Of a stretch of 64,000 bases of DNA, positions 63,635 through 64,000 are shown one piece after another (position 1 is the first letter of the stretch; the number at the start of each line of letters is the position of its first letter). The stretch is from Shewanella sp. Isolate13 (GTDB taxonomy: Bacteria > Pseudomonadota > Gammaproteobacteria > Enterobacterales > Shewanellaceae): the NCBI RefSeq assembly GCF_022398325.1, contig NZ_JAKEVD010000009.1, positions 62,001 through 126,000 on the forward strand. Direction: 5' to 3'. The notes beneath the pieces were generated by a model. It did not search any database and was not told the origin of the DNA. It worked only from the letters and a program-made list of their open reading frames with translations. Position numbers and translations under genes: made by a program.

Positions 63635-64000
63635 CAGCTAACGCAGAACAAACAACAAGGGGGTTGTCATCTTTGGCAAAGTCCGAAGGCGATAATTGCT
63701 TACTACAAAATAACAGCTTGTCTGAGCAAGTCGCTCAAGAAAAAGCGCTGGTAGATAGTTTTATTAATTTATATCAGGAGCTTAATAAAGATAACTTGCA
63801 CTTGCTTGGGCAGGTTTACAGCGACGATATCGAATTTAGCGACCCACTGCATCATGTATCTGGTCTACTCGCTCTAACGAACTATTTTGCCAATCTTTAT
63901 CAGAATGTGGCGTCAATTGATTTTGATATTCATCAGGTTATCCATCAACAAGGTGCAGCAACCCTCAAGTGGACCATGGTATTTAGCCACTCTAAGCTTA
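63631..64000 (+). CDS. NTF2/SnoaL-like protein, 3' end outside window
   Basis: Starts at the ATG in the phrB stop (ATGA), with AAGGAG nine bases before. The visible 123 codons start MTANAEQTTRG and include ALVDSFINLYQELNKDN, FSDPLHHVSGLLALTNYFAN and ATLKWTMVF, the pattern of a SnoaL/NTF2-like fold. Similar proteins follow photolyase genes in other Shewanella and Vibrio as part of a photostress and lipid-modification operon. The rest is cut by the window end. Confidence 0.78.
   Translation, partial: MTANAEQTTRGLSSLAKSEGDNCLLQNNSLSEQVAQEKALVDSFINLYQELNKDNLHLLGQVYSDDIEFSDPLHHVSGLLALTNYFANLYQNVASIDFDIHQVIHQQGAATLKWTMVFSHSKL

Overview
The window looks like chromosomal DNA of a marine gammaproteobacterium, most likely Shewanella or a close relative. 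The basis is gene content and order judged by protein similarity (lptFG divergent from pepA, holC-valS, a YbgA-type protein with photolyase, YtfL/PaeA, several gammaproteobacterial DUF families), the density of signalling genes, and an intergenic inverted-repeat element of a type common in this group. No rRNA, tRNA, CRISPR array, prophage, transposase or integrase was seen. Most of the window is ordinary core or soft-core chromosome. Both edges cut a gene.

Left part (1-11.7 kb): a truncated short-chain dehydrogenase, a VOC-fold protein, and a flavin reductase divergent from a Cys-containing SufR/COG2345-type regulator that is followed by an RsuA-like pseudouridine synthase. Then come an acetate transporter (satP) behind a consensus-perfect CRP site, a POT-like transporter, and lrgAB with a divergent LysR regulator. 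A 54-residue Pmp3/YqaE membrane protein, too short for usual ORF cut-offs, lies at 8638-8802. The complete AmmeMemoRadiSam set (AMMECR1, MEMO, radical SAM) follows.

Middle (11.8-38.8 kb): an M60/ImpA-like lipoprotein metalloprotease, a chemotaxis receptor, valS and holC, a DEAD-box helicase, a LysR regulator, a thioredoxin-fold peroxiredoxin-like protein, an NTF2-like protein and paeA (ytfL). Next is a two-gene signalling pair made of a BvgS-like hybrid kinase and a receiver-EAL response regulator. Then come pepA, the LPS-export permeases lptF and lptG, and small housekeeping genes including an M32 carboxypeptidase. pepA is about 11 kb away from holC-valS, although these are neighbours in E. 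coli.

Right part (38.8-64 kb): a secreted subtilisin with a PA insert, an RhlE-type helicase with a MITE-like element upstream of it, two M24 peptidases, an MFS transporter, a ROK-like protein without the usual zinc cluster, and an exported phytochelatin-synthase-like enzyme. An operon follows, encoding an OmpA-type barrel and a 1666-residue lipoprotein of about 18 bacterial Ig-like modules. Small regulators and a DUF368 (PopT-type undecaprenyl-phosphate translocase) gene come next. The window ends in a light/photodamage operon: a TudS-like DUF523-DUF1722 protein, a MerR regulator, phrB and a truncated NTF2-like gene, preceded by two TTGTACAA-type palindromes.

The least explained pieces are the alternating-module surface lipoprotein with its OmpA partner, the BvgS/EAL relay with a degenerate receiver, the AmmeMemoRadiSam trio, the periplasmic phytochelatin-synthase-like enzyme, and the MerR regulator that has lost the cobalamin-binding signature.
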